DNA of 21,636 nt, taken from assembly GCA_910587495.1 (NCBI GenBank), contig CAJUMT010000031.1, positions 1-21,636 on the forward strand, given 5' to 3'. Position numbers and translations under genes: made by a program. Shown in pieces: positions 1-6,165 of the stretch; the stretch's first letter is position 1, and each line of letters opens with the position of its first letter. The stretch is from an uncultured Lachnospiraceae bacterium. GTDB lineage: Bacteria > Bacillota_A > Clostridia > Lachnospirales > Lachnospiraceae. The notes beneath the pieces were generated by a model. The model saw only the letters and a list, made by a program, of their open reading frames with translations, was not told the DNA's origin and did not search any database.

Positions 1-233
1 TAAACTTTATCTGCTTTTTTAGCTTCTTTGCGAAGTTTGGCCAGAATATCCCCTTTGCCGCGGATGGTAATATATTTAGGTTCGTAATTGTGCTCCACAT
101 CAAAGCCGAGCTGGCTTTTAGGAAAGTCTCTCACATGCCCGTTAGAAGCCATTACTTCATAGTTTGCGCCTAAAAATTTCTTGATCGTCTTCACCTTGGC
201 AGGCGATTCAACGATAACCAGATATTTCGCCAT
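1..233 (-). CDS. topA: DNA topoisomerase I, N-terminal part (runs off the left edge)
   Basis: The minus strand from 233 reads MAKYLVIVESPAKVKTIKKF and stays open to base 1, giving about 77 residues. This is the N-terminus of type IA topoisomerase I. The VESPAKVKTI motif opens the TOPRIM domain; its glutamate is the conserved catalytic/metal-binding acid of the family. The enzyme relaxes negative supercoils behind RNA polymerase. The ATG at 233 is preceded by GAGGG at 6-nt spacing, inside the end of dprA, so the two genes overlap by 26 nt and are probably coupled. The order comM-dprA-topA is common in Firmicutes. The rest of the gene (about 600 residues expected) lies outside the window. Confidence 0.93.
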   Translation of the reverse strand, partial: MAKYLVIVESPAKVKTIKKFLGANYEVMASNGHVRDFPKSQLGFDVEHNYEPKYITIRGKGDILAKLRKEAKKADKV

Positions 234-1131
234 TGGTAGCCCTCAAATCTGTTCTTACATATTCATTCTTCTGAATTTCCCTGATACAGCCTTTCAACTC
301 CAATCCCACCAGGACTGAAATTATCTTTTGAACCGGAAGATGCGTCTTTTGAACCAGTTCATCCAGACAAACCGGACAGGGACCTATACAACTATAAACG
401 ATATCTTCTTCCTTTGCAAGTGCAAAATTCGCCGAATCCGTTGTCTGTTTTTTGGTTATATTCCCTGAAATGCCCAGAATTTCCAATATAGTAAAGGGAC
501 TGTCCGCCAGACCGGCCCCCTGTTTTAAGAGGTTTAAGCAGCCTGCGCTTAAAGGATCTTTAATCCTTCCGGGAACGGCGAATACATCCTTTCCCTGCTC
601 TAAAGCAAAATCTGCAGTAATTAACGCACCGCTTTTTTCTTTTGCCTCCACCACCAGCACCAGATCCGAAAGGCCGCTGATAATCCGGTTGCGGGCCGGA
701 AAATGACCGGGAAGCGGCGCCGTACCGGGAGGCTGTTCTGACAGTACGCCCCCGCAGGATATTAGTTTTTCATAAAGTTTCCTGTGTCCTGCCGGGTAGC
801 AAATATCTACACCGGAACCCAGGACAGCGAAGGTATCCCCGCCAGCCTCTAAAGCTCCTTCATGGGCCATGCCGTCGATCCCCCACGCCATGCCGCTGAT
901 GATCTGTACACCTGCAAGCGCCAATTCTTTTGCGAAAAAACGTGCAATTTCATTTCCATAGTTTGTAGATCTTCTGGAGCCTACAATGGCTATGGAAGGC
1001 TTGTCGTCAGCCGGAAGGCGCCCCAGCACATAGAGGCCTTTCGGCATTCTTTTAAAGTTCTTTAATCTTTCAGGGTAAACCGTTTCCTTCCGGCTGATAT
1101 ATTGTATGCCGCCTGCTTTCTGGTTAGTCAT
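208..1131 (-). CDS. dprA: DNA-processing protein DprA (Smf)
   Basis: DprA loads RecA onto single-stranded DNA taken up during transformation. The Rossmann-like core is clear: IVGSRRSTNYG at residues 49-59, SGMAWGIDGMAH at 79-90, the GSGVDICYP stretch and FPARNRIISGLS near 145-156. A winged-helix C-terminal domain follows at about 245-300. At 307 aa it is shorter than many DprA proteins because it begins almost at the YPERLKNF region, with little or no N-terminal helical (SAM/HhH-like) domain. An in-frame GTG at 1140 exists, but AAAGGTG sits about 7 nt before the ATG at 1131 and overlaps the GTG, so the ATG is preferred. The comM stop lies inside this ribosome-binding region. Confidence 0.93.
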   Translation of the reverse strand: MTNQKAGGIQYISRKETVYPERLKNFKRMPKGLYVLGRLPADDKPSIAIVGSRRSTNYGNEIARFFAKELALAGVQIISGMAWGIDGMAHEGALEAGGDTFAVLGSGVDICYPAGHRKLYEKLISCGGVLSEQPPGTAPLPGHFPARNRIISGLSDLVLVVEAKEKSGALITADFALEQGKDVFAVPGRIKDPLSAGCLNLLKQGAGLADSPFTILEILGISGNITKKQTTDSANFALAKEEDIVYSCIGPCPVCLDELVQKTHLPVQKIISVLVGLELKGCIREIQKNEYVRTDLRATNGEISGYR

Positions 1132-1136
1132 GTTAT

Positions 1137-2666
1137 TCACCTTTCCCAGTATTTCTGGTCCACACAGCGGTAGCCGATGGCTTCGAGAAGATGCGGCGTC
1201 CGGATATCCGGCTCATTTTCCAGATCCGCAATGGTCCTGGCAACTTTTATAATTCTATGATACGCTCTGGCGCTAAGATCCATCTTTTCAAAAGCCGTCT
1301 TTAAGATTTGTTCTTCTTCGTTTCCCAACGGGCAAAACGTATGGACAGCCCAGGAAGGAAGATTCGCGTTAAGCTGCCAAGCACAATCTTCATAGCGTTT
1401 TTTCTGCAGTTTTCTGGCTCTTTCCACCCGTTCTCTGATCTGCGCCGAGCTTTCGCTTGTCCCGGCGCGGGCAAGATCCTTATATGCCACTTTGGAGACC
1501 TCGGCGCAAATGTCGATCCGTTCCATAAGCGGCCAGGAAATTCTGTGTATGTAACGGCTTACTTCCCCGGGCAGACAGCTGCACCTCTCTCTGTCGGGAT
1601 AGTAGCCGCAGCGGCATGGGTTCATGGCGGCAACAAGTTGAAAATGGGCCGGAAACACATATTTCCCGCTGACCCGGCTTATGACTACCTGTCCGTCCTC
1701 CAGAGGCTGGCGCAGCACTTCCAGGACATTTCTTTGAAATTCCGGAAGCTCGTCCAAAAATAAGATGCCCTGGGTGGCAAGGCTTATTTCCCCCGGAAGG
1801 ATTCTTCTTCCCCCTCCCGCCAGGGCGCCTGCGGAAATCGTATGATGAGGGGCGCGAAACGGGCGGACAACAGCCTCTCCTTTTCCTTCCAAAAGCCCGC
1901 ATGCGCTGTATACTCTTAATATTTCCAGACTTTCCTCCCTGGTCAGCCCAGGAAGAATAGTAGGAATCCTTTTAGCAATCATGGTCTTGCCCGCGCCGGG
2001 CGGTCCGATCATCAGAAAATTGTGCATGCCGGCGGCAGCGATCTCCGCTGCCCGGCGCACACCTTCCTGGCCATTAATTTCCTGAAAATCTTCCTCATAG
2101 ACAGGTTGTTCAAAACTTTCTGTTTGTTTTGCTGCTGAACTATGTCCTGCCTTTTCAGGGCAGACAAGACATTCTCTTAGTTCTTTTATATTTCCTATAC
2201 CTATAACCGGAATATCCGGCACAAAGGCTCCCTCCTTTACATTTTCCCGGGGAACCAGGCACATCTTACAGCCGGACTCTTTCGCCAACATGACGGTCTG
2301 CAGAATGCCGTTTACGGGACGTACCGTTCCGCTTAAGCCCACCTCGCCCGCCATCAGAACATTCTCCACCTGCTTTGCAGGCAGAACTCCCATGGCAGAC
2401 AGAAGCGCCGCCGCCACAGGCAGGTCATACCTGGTTCCTTCTTTACGGATATGGGCAGGGGACAGATTGACCGTCACCCGCTTGGGCGGAAAATAAAATC
2501 CTGTATTTCTAAAGGCCGTGCGTACCCGATCCGCCGCCTCCCGCACTTCGGGGGACAAATCCCCGACCATGCAAAACTGCGGAAGCCCGTCGCAAATATC
2601 AGCTTCCACCTGTACAGGGTAAACGTCAATCCCAAGAATTGCCGCTGACAATATGCTACTGAACAT
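1137..2666 (-). CDS. comM: ComM/YifB family Mg-chelatase-like AAA+ ATPase
   Basis: ComM is a hexameric helicase that promotes branch migration when transforming DNA is integrated; the YifB family is broadly conserved. Visible domains are an N-terminal ChlI/Lon-like fold (residues 1-165), the AAA+ core with Walker A GPPGAGKT at 221-228 and Walker B ILFLDELPEF at 301-310, a Cys-rich MNPCRCGYYP stretch near 348 and a C-terminal chelatase domain. The frame extends upstream to a putative start at 2744. I use the ATG at 2666 because it gives the family's usual N-terminus (MFSSILSAAILGI), has AGGAAGG just upstream and yields 509 aa, the usual length. It is first in the comM-dprA-topA run. Confidence 0.93.
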   Translation of the reverse strand: MFSSILSAAILGIDVYPVQVEADICDGLPQFCMVGDLSPEVREAADRVRTAFRNTGFYFPPKRVTVNLSPAHIRKEGTRYDLPVAAALLSAMGVLPAKQVENVLMAGEVGLSGTVRPVNGILQTVMLAKESGCKMCLVPRENVKEGAFVPDIPVIGIGNIKELRECLVCPEKAGHSSAAKQTESFEQPVYEEDFQEINGQEGVRRAAEIAAAGMHNFLMIGPPGAGKTMIAKRIPTILPGLTREESLEILRVYSACGLLEGKGEAVVRPFRAPHHTISAGALAGGGRRILPGEISLATQGILFLDELPEFQRNVLEVLRQPLEDGQVVISRVSGKYVFPAHFQLVAAMNPCRCGYYPDRERCSCLPGEVSRYIHRISWPLMERIDICAEVSKVAYKDLARAGTSESSAQIRERVERARKLQKKRYEDCAWQLNANLPSWAVHTFCPLGNEEEQILKTAFEKMDLSARAYHRIIKVARTIADLENEPDIRTPHLLEAIGYRCVDQKYWER

Positions 2667-2734
2667 ATCTTCCTTCCTAATGGAACTTATTTGGAAAATT
2701 CTGCGATATGCATTCCAGATCTTAGACAGTGTAC

Positions 2735-2763
2735 AGTATAACACATTTAAGAGCCGGACTCAA
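2735..2763 (-). promoter_or_regulatory. Predicted sigma-A promoter for comM-dprA-topA
   Basis: On the minus strand, TTGAGT (2758-2763) and TATACT (2735-2740) are separated by exactly 17 nt, matching the housekeeping promoter pattern at 4/6 and 5/6 positions. The -35 element overlaps the end of sigK. No U-run terminator is visible between sigK and comM, so read-through from sigK is also possible. The comM ATG at 2666 lies about 65 nt downstream, leaving a moderate leader. Confidence 0.5.
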
Positions 2764-3383
2764 TCCCGAAAATACTCTTTCAACCGGTTAATAGCGTTTT
2801 TTTCTATCCGGCTGATGTAAGAACGGGAAATTCCCAGTCTCTGGGCAATCTCCCGCTGTGTATATTCTTTTCCATGATACAGTCCATAGCGCAGGATGAG
2901 TACCTGCTTCTCCCTGTCCGTCAGCACCTCCTCCAAAAGATCATATATTCTCTTTGTATCGTCCTTTAAGCCGATCTGCTCTAACGCGGTAGGTTCTTCG
3001 CTTTCTATGATATCAAGAAGCTGTATCTCATTCCCTTCTTTATCCGTCCCAATGGGTTCGTAGTAAGAGGACTCCCGCTGCAGCTTTTTCTTTACTCTCA
3101 TATACATCAGGATCTCGTTTTCCACGCATCTTGCAGCATAGGTCGCCAGTTTGCTTGCTTTTTCATGGTCAAATGTATCTACGGCTTTGATAAGGCCAAT
3201 GGTTCCTATGGAGATCAGTTCTTCCATATCGTCCTCGGGGGACTGGTACTTTTTCACAATATGAGCTACAAGGCGAAGATTATATTCGATCAGAACCTGA
3301 CGTGCCTTTTCGTCCCCTCCCTTATACCTCACCAAATAATATTTCTCTTCTTCCGCCGTAAGAGGTTTCGGAAAAGCCTTCAA
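2760..3383 (-). CDS. sigK: Sporulation sigma factor SigK (no pro-sequence)
   Basis: Mother-cell sigma factor for late sporulation. Region 2 is clear (NLRLVAHIVKKY, ISIGTIGLIKAV, LATYAARCVENEILM), and so is region 4 with its helix-turn-helix (TQREIAQRLGISRSYISRIE). The EPIGTDKEGNEI linker and GISRSYISRIEK resemble SigK more than SigE. I place the start at TTG 3383 because GAGGTG lies 6 nt upstream; a GTG at 3392 overlaps that motif. A stop codon lies 5 codons above the GTG, so no longer N-terminus is possible. The protein (207 aa) starts almost at KAFPKPLTAEEE and lacks the roughly 20-residue pro-peptide of B. subtilis SigK, as known for C. difficile. The gene is uninterrupted, with no skin element. 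Confidence 0.9.
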   Translation of the reverse strand: MKAFPKPLTAEEEKYYLVRYKGGDEKARQVLIEYNLRLVAHIVKKYQSPEDDMEELISIGTIGLIKAVDTFDHEKASKLATYAARCVENEILMYMRVKKKLQRESSYYEPIGTDKEGNEIQLLDIIESEEPTALEQIGLKDDTKRIYDLLEEVLTDREKQVLILRYGLYHGKEYTQREIAQRLGISRSYISRIEKNAINRLKEYFRD

Positions 3384-3411
3384 AAAAGACACCTCAGCAC
3401 AGATTTATTAC

Positions 3412-3437
3412 ATATTATGTAAAAATCTCGCGAAAGT
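3412..3437 (-). promoter_or_regulatory. Candidate sigma-E/sigma-K promoter of sigK
   Basis: The minus strand carries CATAATAT (3412-3419), fitting the CATAnnnT -10 shared by sporulation sigma-E and sigma-K. An AC dinucleotide (3436-3437) lies 16 nt upstream, as in the sigma-K -35 pattern. The predicted start is about 20 nt before the TTG start of sigK. Mother-cell control by SigE, with possible self-activation, would fit the gene, but the match is by eye only. Confidence 0.45.
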
Positions 3438-3450
3438 GCCTTTCCACTTT
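3433..3450 (-). other. Hairpin between trhP and sigK
   Basis: The minus-strand transcript can form AAAGTG/CACTTT, a 6-bp stem with a 6-nt loop, 18 nt after the trhP stop. A TTTTT run follows only after CGCGAGA, so it is at best a weak terminator. The candidate sigK -35 lies inside one arm. Confidence 0.3.
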
Positions 3451-3467
3451 ATCTTATTCTTAATATT

Positions 3468-4718
3468 CTATGCGCCCTGCCTTCTAAGAATGTCCATCTT
3501 TCGGGGACATTTGTCCAGTTTCACCCAAAGTGCCTGCTTAGAATGGGGCGCGCTTTTCTGAAGCTCCCAGACAGGCCCTGCATTTCCTTTTTGTTCACCC
3601 CAGATCTCTTCCACCGTAGTTTCAATGTTTCTGCCGTCCGGTTTCATGATTTCTATGGTTTCGCCTGCGGAAAATTTATTCCGCTGCTCAATCTTACAGA
3701 AGCCGTCGTCCCTGATCTCATTTACGATTCCTAAATAAGTGTATTCTTTAATATAGGTATTGCTGTCGTAGATCTGGGCGTCCTGCCCGGGCTTGCCATA
3801 GAAAAATCCGGTAGTAAACTGCCGGTAGGTACAATTGGATATCTGGTCTAAATACCAGGGCATATTCGCCTGGTACTTATCTTCGCCCGCCGCGTAATCA
3901 TCCAACGCTTTTCGATAGGTGCGGGCCACCGTGGCCACATACAAAGCCGTCTTCATTCGGCCTTCGATTTTTAAGCTGTCAATCCCCGCTTCGATCAGAT
4001 CCGGCAGATGTTCAATCATGCACAGGTCTTTGGAATTAAAAATAAAAGTCCCTCTTTCATTTTCGTAAACCGGCATATATTCTCCGGGACGCGTCTCTTC
4101 CACCACAGCATATTTCCAGCGGCACGGATGGGTGCAGGCGCCCCGGTTGGCATCCCTGCTGGTAAAATAGTTGCTTAAAAGACATCTGCCCGAATAGGAG
4201 ATACACATGGCTCCATGTACAAAAGTCTCTATCTCCAGGCTGTCTGGTATCTGCGCCCGTATCTGGCGAATCTCTTCCAAAGAAAGCTCTCTGCCGGTAA
4301 CGACACGGCTTGCTCCTTGCTGATGCCAGAAAAGAAACGTCTTGTAATTTACGTTGTTGGCCTGGGTTGAAATATGAATATCTATCTCAGGGCAGACTTC
4401 TTTCGCGGTCATAAACATGCCTGGATCGGAGATAATAAGGGCGTCCGGACCAATGGCTTTTAATTCTTTAAAATAGTCCGCCGCATCCTCAATATCATCA
4501 TTATGCGCCAGTACATTGGCCGTCACATACACCTTTACCCCATGTTCGTGGGCAAAGCGAATACCCTCTGCCATCTCTTCCATGGAAAAATTCTTCGCCT
4601 TTGCCCGAAGTCCGAACGCCTCTCCTCCAATATATACCGCGTCCGCCCCAAAGACAGACGCTACTTTAAGAACCTCAAGGCTGCTGGCCGGGATCAGTAA
4701 TTCCGGAAGTTGTCTCAT
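3468..4718 (-). CDS. trhP: U32 family protein, TrhP-type tRNA hydroxylation enzyme (YrrO-like)
   Basis: The U32 family was named as peptidases, but B. subtilis TrhP (YrrN/YrrO) and E. coli homologues hydroxylate U34 of tRNA to 5-hydroxyuridine. The protein has the N-terminal barrel (ELLIPASSLEVLKVA, GADAVYIGGEAFGLRAKAKNF) and four cysteines in MCISYSGRCLLSNY and GACTHPCRW, expected to hold an iron-sulfur cluster. EGRMKTALYVA and a C-terminal U32_C-like beta domain follow. At 416 aa it matches YrrO. The ATG at 4718 follows GGAGAG by about 6 nt; a GTG 3 nt earlier is too close. It sits 9 nt after trmR, whose B. subtilis homologue methylates this product, so the two likely act in sequence. Only one U32 gene lies in this window. 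Confidence 0.88.
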   Translation of the reverse strand: MRQLPELLIPASSLEVLKVASVFGADAVYIGGEAFGLRAKAKNFSMEEMAEGIRFAHEHGVKVYVTANVLAHNDDIEDAADYFKELKAIGPDALIISDPGMFMTAKEVCPEIDIHISTQANNVNYKTFLFWHQQGASRVVTGRELSLEEIRQIRAQIPDSLEIETFVHGAMCISYSGRCLLSNYFTSRDANRGACTHPCRWKYAVVEETRPGEYMPVYENERGTFIFNSKDLCMIEHLPDLIEAGIDSLKIEGRMKTALYVATVARTYRKALDDYAAGEDKYQANMPWYLDQISNCTYRQFTTGFFYGKPGQDAQIYDSNTYIKEYTYLGIVNEIRDDGFCKIEQRNKFSAGETIEIMKPDGRNIETTVEEIWGEQKGNAGPVWELQKSAPHSKQALWVKLDKCPRKMDILRRQGA

Positions 4719-4724
4719 CACACT

Positions 4725-4763
4725 CTCCTATTTAAAGTTCCGTTCCATCCCTTCGGCGCCCGG
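4725..4763 (-). repeat. Gene-junction repeat, copy C (trmR/trhP)
   Basis: A partial copy of the dispersed element at 7839-7900. On the minus strand it reads GGGATGGAACGGAAC, then TTTAAATAGGAG, ending in the Shine-Dalgarno of trhP. It also encodes the last residues of TrmR (GMERNFK and the stop). The outer half of the element, seen in copies A and B, is absent. Confidence 0.55.
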
Positions 4764-5402
4764 TGACTTTACGCTGACTGTAACGCCGTCGCCTAGCGGA
4801 AGGATGGACGTAGTCAGTTCCTCGCAATGGGTCAGTTCAAACAGATATTCCCGCATCCGGGCATGGATGGTGCGGTTCCTGCGTTCTACCGCAAAGCGGG
4901 ATTCTATGATGTCACCGTCCTGCAGTACATTGTCTGACACCAGCACGCCCCCCGGCGGCAAGAGTCTTAAAACCTGCGGCAAATAATAGATATACTGTCC
5001 TTTTGCCGCATCCATAAAAATAAAATCAAAGGAACCGCAAAGCTCTGGCAAAAGCTCTGCCGCGTCCCCCTCAAGCAGCTGGATCTGCTTCTCTCTGCCC
5101 GCCCGGATAAAATTCTCTTTTGCAATGGGAATCCGCTTTTTGTAATTCTCAATGGTCGTGACAGCACAGCCCTCCGGCCCATACTCGCTCATCAAAAGCG
5201 CTGAAAATCCCACTGCTGTCCCAATCTCCAGGATTCTTTGCGGCTGTAATGCTTTCAGAAGAAATTTCAAAAAACTCTGCATTTCCCTGCGTATAATGGG
5301 CACATACTGTTCTCTGGCCTCTTTTTCAATCTGCTCCAGCAATTCTGTATTACCCGGATGCAGAGAATTTATATAAGCAGTCATTCTTTCGCCTACGATC
5401 AT
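4728..5402 (-). CDS. trmR: tRNA 5-hydroxyuridine O-methyltransferase (TrmR/YrrM-like)
   Basis: Class I SAM methyltransferase of the COMT-like O-methyltransferase_3 family. SAM motif I is LEIGTAVGFS (58-67). FDFIFMDAAKGQY and VSDNVLQDG supply the conserved acidic residues expected to bind the metal and substrate. In B. subtilis the yrrM product (TrmR) methylates ho5U34 to mo5U34 in tRNA; the neighbouring U32 gene and the preserved yrr gene order support this over small-molecule catechol methylation. The ATG at 5402 overlaps the preceding stop (ATGA), implying translational coupling. The last dozen residues (SPGAEGMERNFK) go beyond the usual end of the fold and lie largely in a repeat found at other gene junctions. 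Confidence 0.85.
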   Translation of the reverse strand: MIVGERMTAYINSLHPGNTELLEQIEKEAREQYVPIIRREMQSFLKFLLKALQPQRILEIGTAVGFSALLMSEYGPEGCAVTTIENYKKRIPIAKENFIRAGREKQIQLLEGDAAELLPELCGSFDFIFMDAAKGQYIYYLPQVLRLLPPGGVLVSDNVLQDGDIIESRFAVERRNRTIHARMREYLFELTHCEELTTSILPLGDGVTVSVKSPGAEGMERNFK

Positions 5403-5782
5403 TCTTCTTCCTCTGCCTCTGTTTCCGCCGAAAGCGCCTCCATGATCTCCTTTGGCGTCATAGAGGTATTCAGTCCATAACTTCCAGGTTTTAATTTATC
5501 TTCAAATCTATTCACTTTCAACTGGAGAAGAAAAATATCAGAATCACTGACTAATCCTCTGCGCTCCAGAAGCTTTGCTATATCTTTTATGTCCATATCT
5601 TCGGATACGGTCACTTCCACATCCCTGCCCGGCTCGGGATCTACAGGAACATTGGACACAATGCTGTAACCACAGGTATAAGCAGTCTTTCCCAAGCTGT
5701 ATATACCTATAATCACCAGAATACAGATCGCCAGCCGTACAAGGAACAACCCTATGGACAGCATCGCTTTTTGTATATCCAT
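5399..5782 (-). CDS. Short YceG/MltG-like membrane protein without catalytic domain
   Basis: It occupies the place of yrrL (yceG/mltG) in the B. subtilis order, but is only about 127 aa against roughly 350 for the endolytic transglycosylase. A transmembrane segment lies at residues 8-29. A LysM-like YceG N-terminal module follows (VEVTVSEDMDIKDIAKLL to KPGSYGLNTSMTPKEIMEAL), then an acidic tail. The lytic domain with its catalytic glutamate is absent, so murein cleavage is unlikely. It may bind glycan or interact with division or elongation proteins; that is inference. An ATG at 5800 has no ribosome site, while the one at 5782 follows two GGGAG blocks, so 5782 is preferred. The stop overlaps trmR by 4 nt. 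No frameshifted remainder is visible, as trmR follows at once. Confidence 0.75.
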   Translation of the reverse strand: MDIQKAMLSIGLFLVRLAICILVIIGIYSLGKTAYTCGYSIVSNVPVDPEPGRDVEVTVSEDMDIKDIAKLLERRGLVSDSDIFLLQLKVNRFEDKLKPGSYGLNTSMTPKEIMEALSAETEAEEEE

Positions 5783-5803
5783 CTCTCCCTCTCCCTGCAT
5801 GGT

Positions 5804-6130
5804 CTAAAGTACCAGTTCAACGGAATCTAAGATCCTGGCATTAATCTCCTGGAGTACACGGCACATCCTGACTTCCTGCTCCAAATACTGAGAAACCGCC
5901 GGTTCCTTGCAAAATTCCTGATACTGTTCTGCAAACTCTTCCATCTGTTCGCAAAAATCATCCGCATCGCTGTTCTGAAGCTCATAATTCTTCCAACTGA
6001 ATTCCCTGATTTTATCCGCAAGCCCGGGTATACTGTTTACCTGCTGCTGCGCCTTCTGAAGGCTGACATAATCCGGGCTTCCCTGGATGGCTTTTACAAG
6101 TTCTTCTACTTTATCTTTGATTGTATCCAT
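5804..6130 (-). CDS. YlbF/YmcA family protein
   Basis: A 108-aa, largely helical acidic protein of the YlbF/YmcA (Com_YlbF) family, seen in the pattern DKVEELVKAIQGSPDYVSLQKAQQQVNSIPGLADKIREF. In B. subtilis YlbF, YmcA and YaaT form the Y-complex, which steers RNase Y and affects competence, biofilm and sporulation. It lies 35 nt downstream of rnjA, so both RNA-decay genes are probably co-transcribed. The ATG at 6130 has only a weak purine-rich site (GTGAG, 5 nt away). I cannot assign it to YlbF or YmcA. Confidence 0.8.
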   Translation of the reverse strand: MDTIKDKVEELVKAIQGSPDYVSLQKAQQQVNSIPGLADKIREFSWKNYELQNSDADDFCEQMEEFAEQYQEFCKEPAVSQYLEQEVRMCRVLQEINARILDSVELVL

Positions 6131-6165
6131 TATTTCTCACTGCACCTTTGTAAAACTATTTATAA

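Noticed and set aside
1308..1902. 151-aa plus-strand and 140-aa minus-strand frames inside comM
   Set aside because: comM has clear Walker motifs in its own frame; these are Arg/Pro/Gly-rich alternative frames.
2667..2744. Longer N-terminus of comM (26 extra residues)
   Set aside because: The extra residues are not part of the family, and the ATG at 2666 has a strong AGGAAGG site. The extension would also overlap the predicted promoter.
3384..3420. Pro-sequence for SigK upstream of the chosen start
   Set aside because: An in-frame TAA at 3405-3407 closes the frame five codons above the first possible start.
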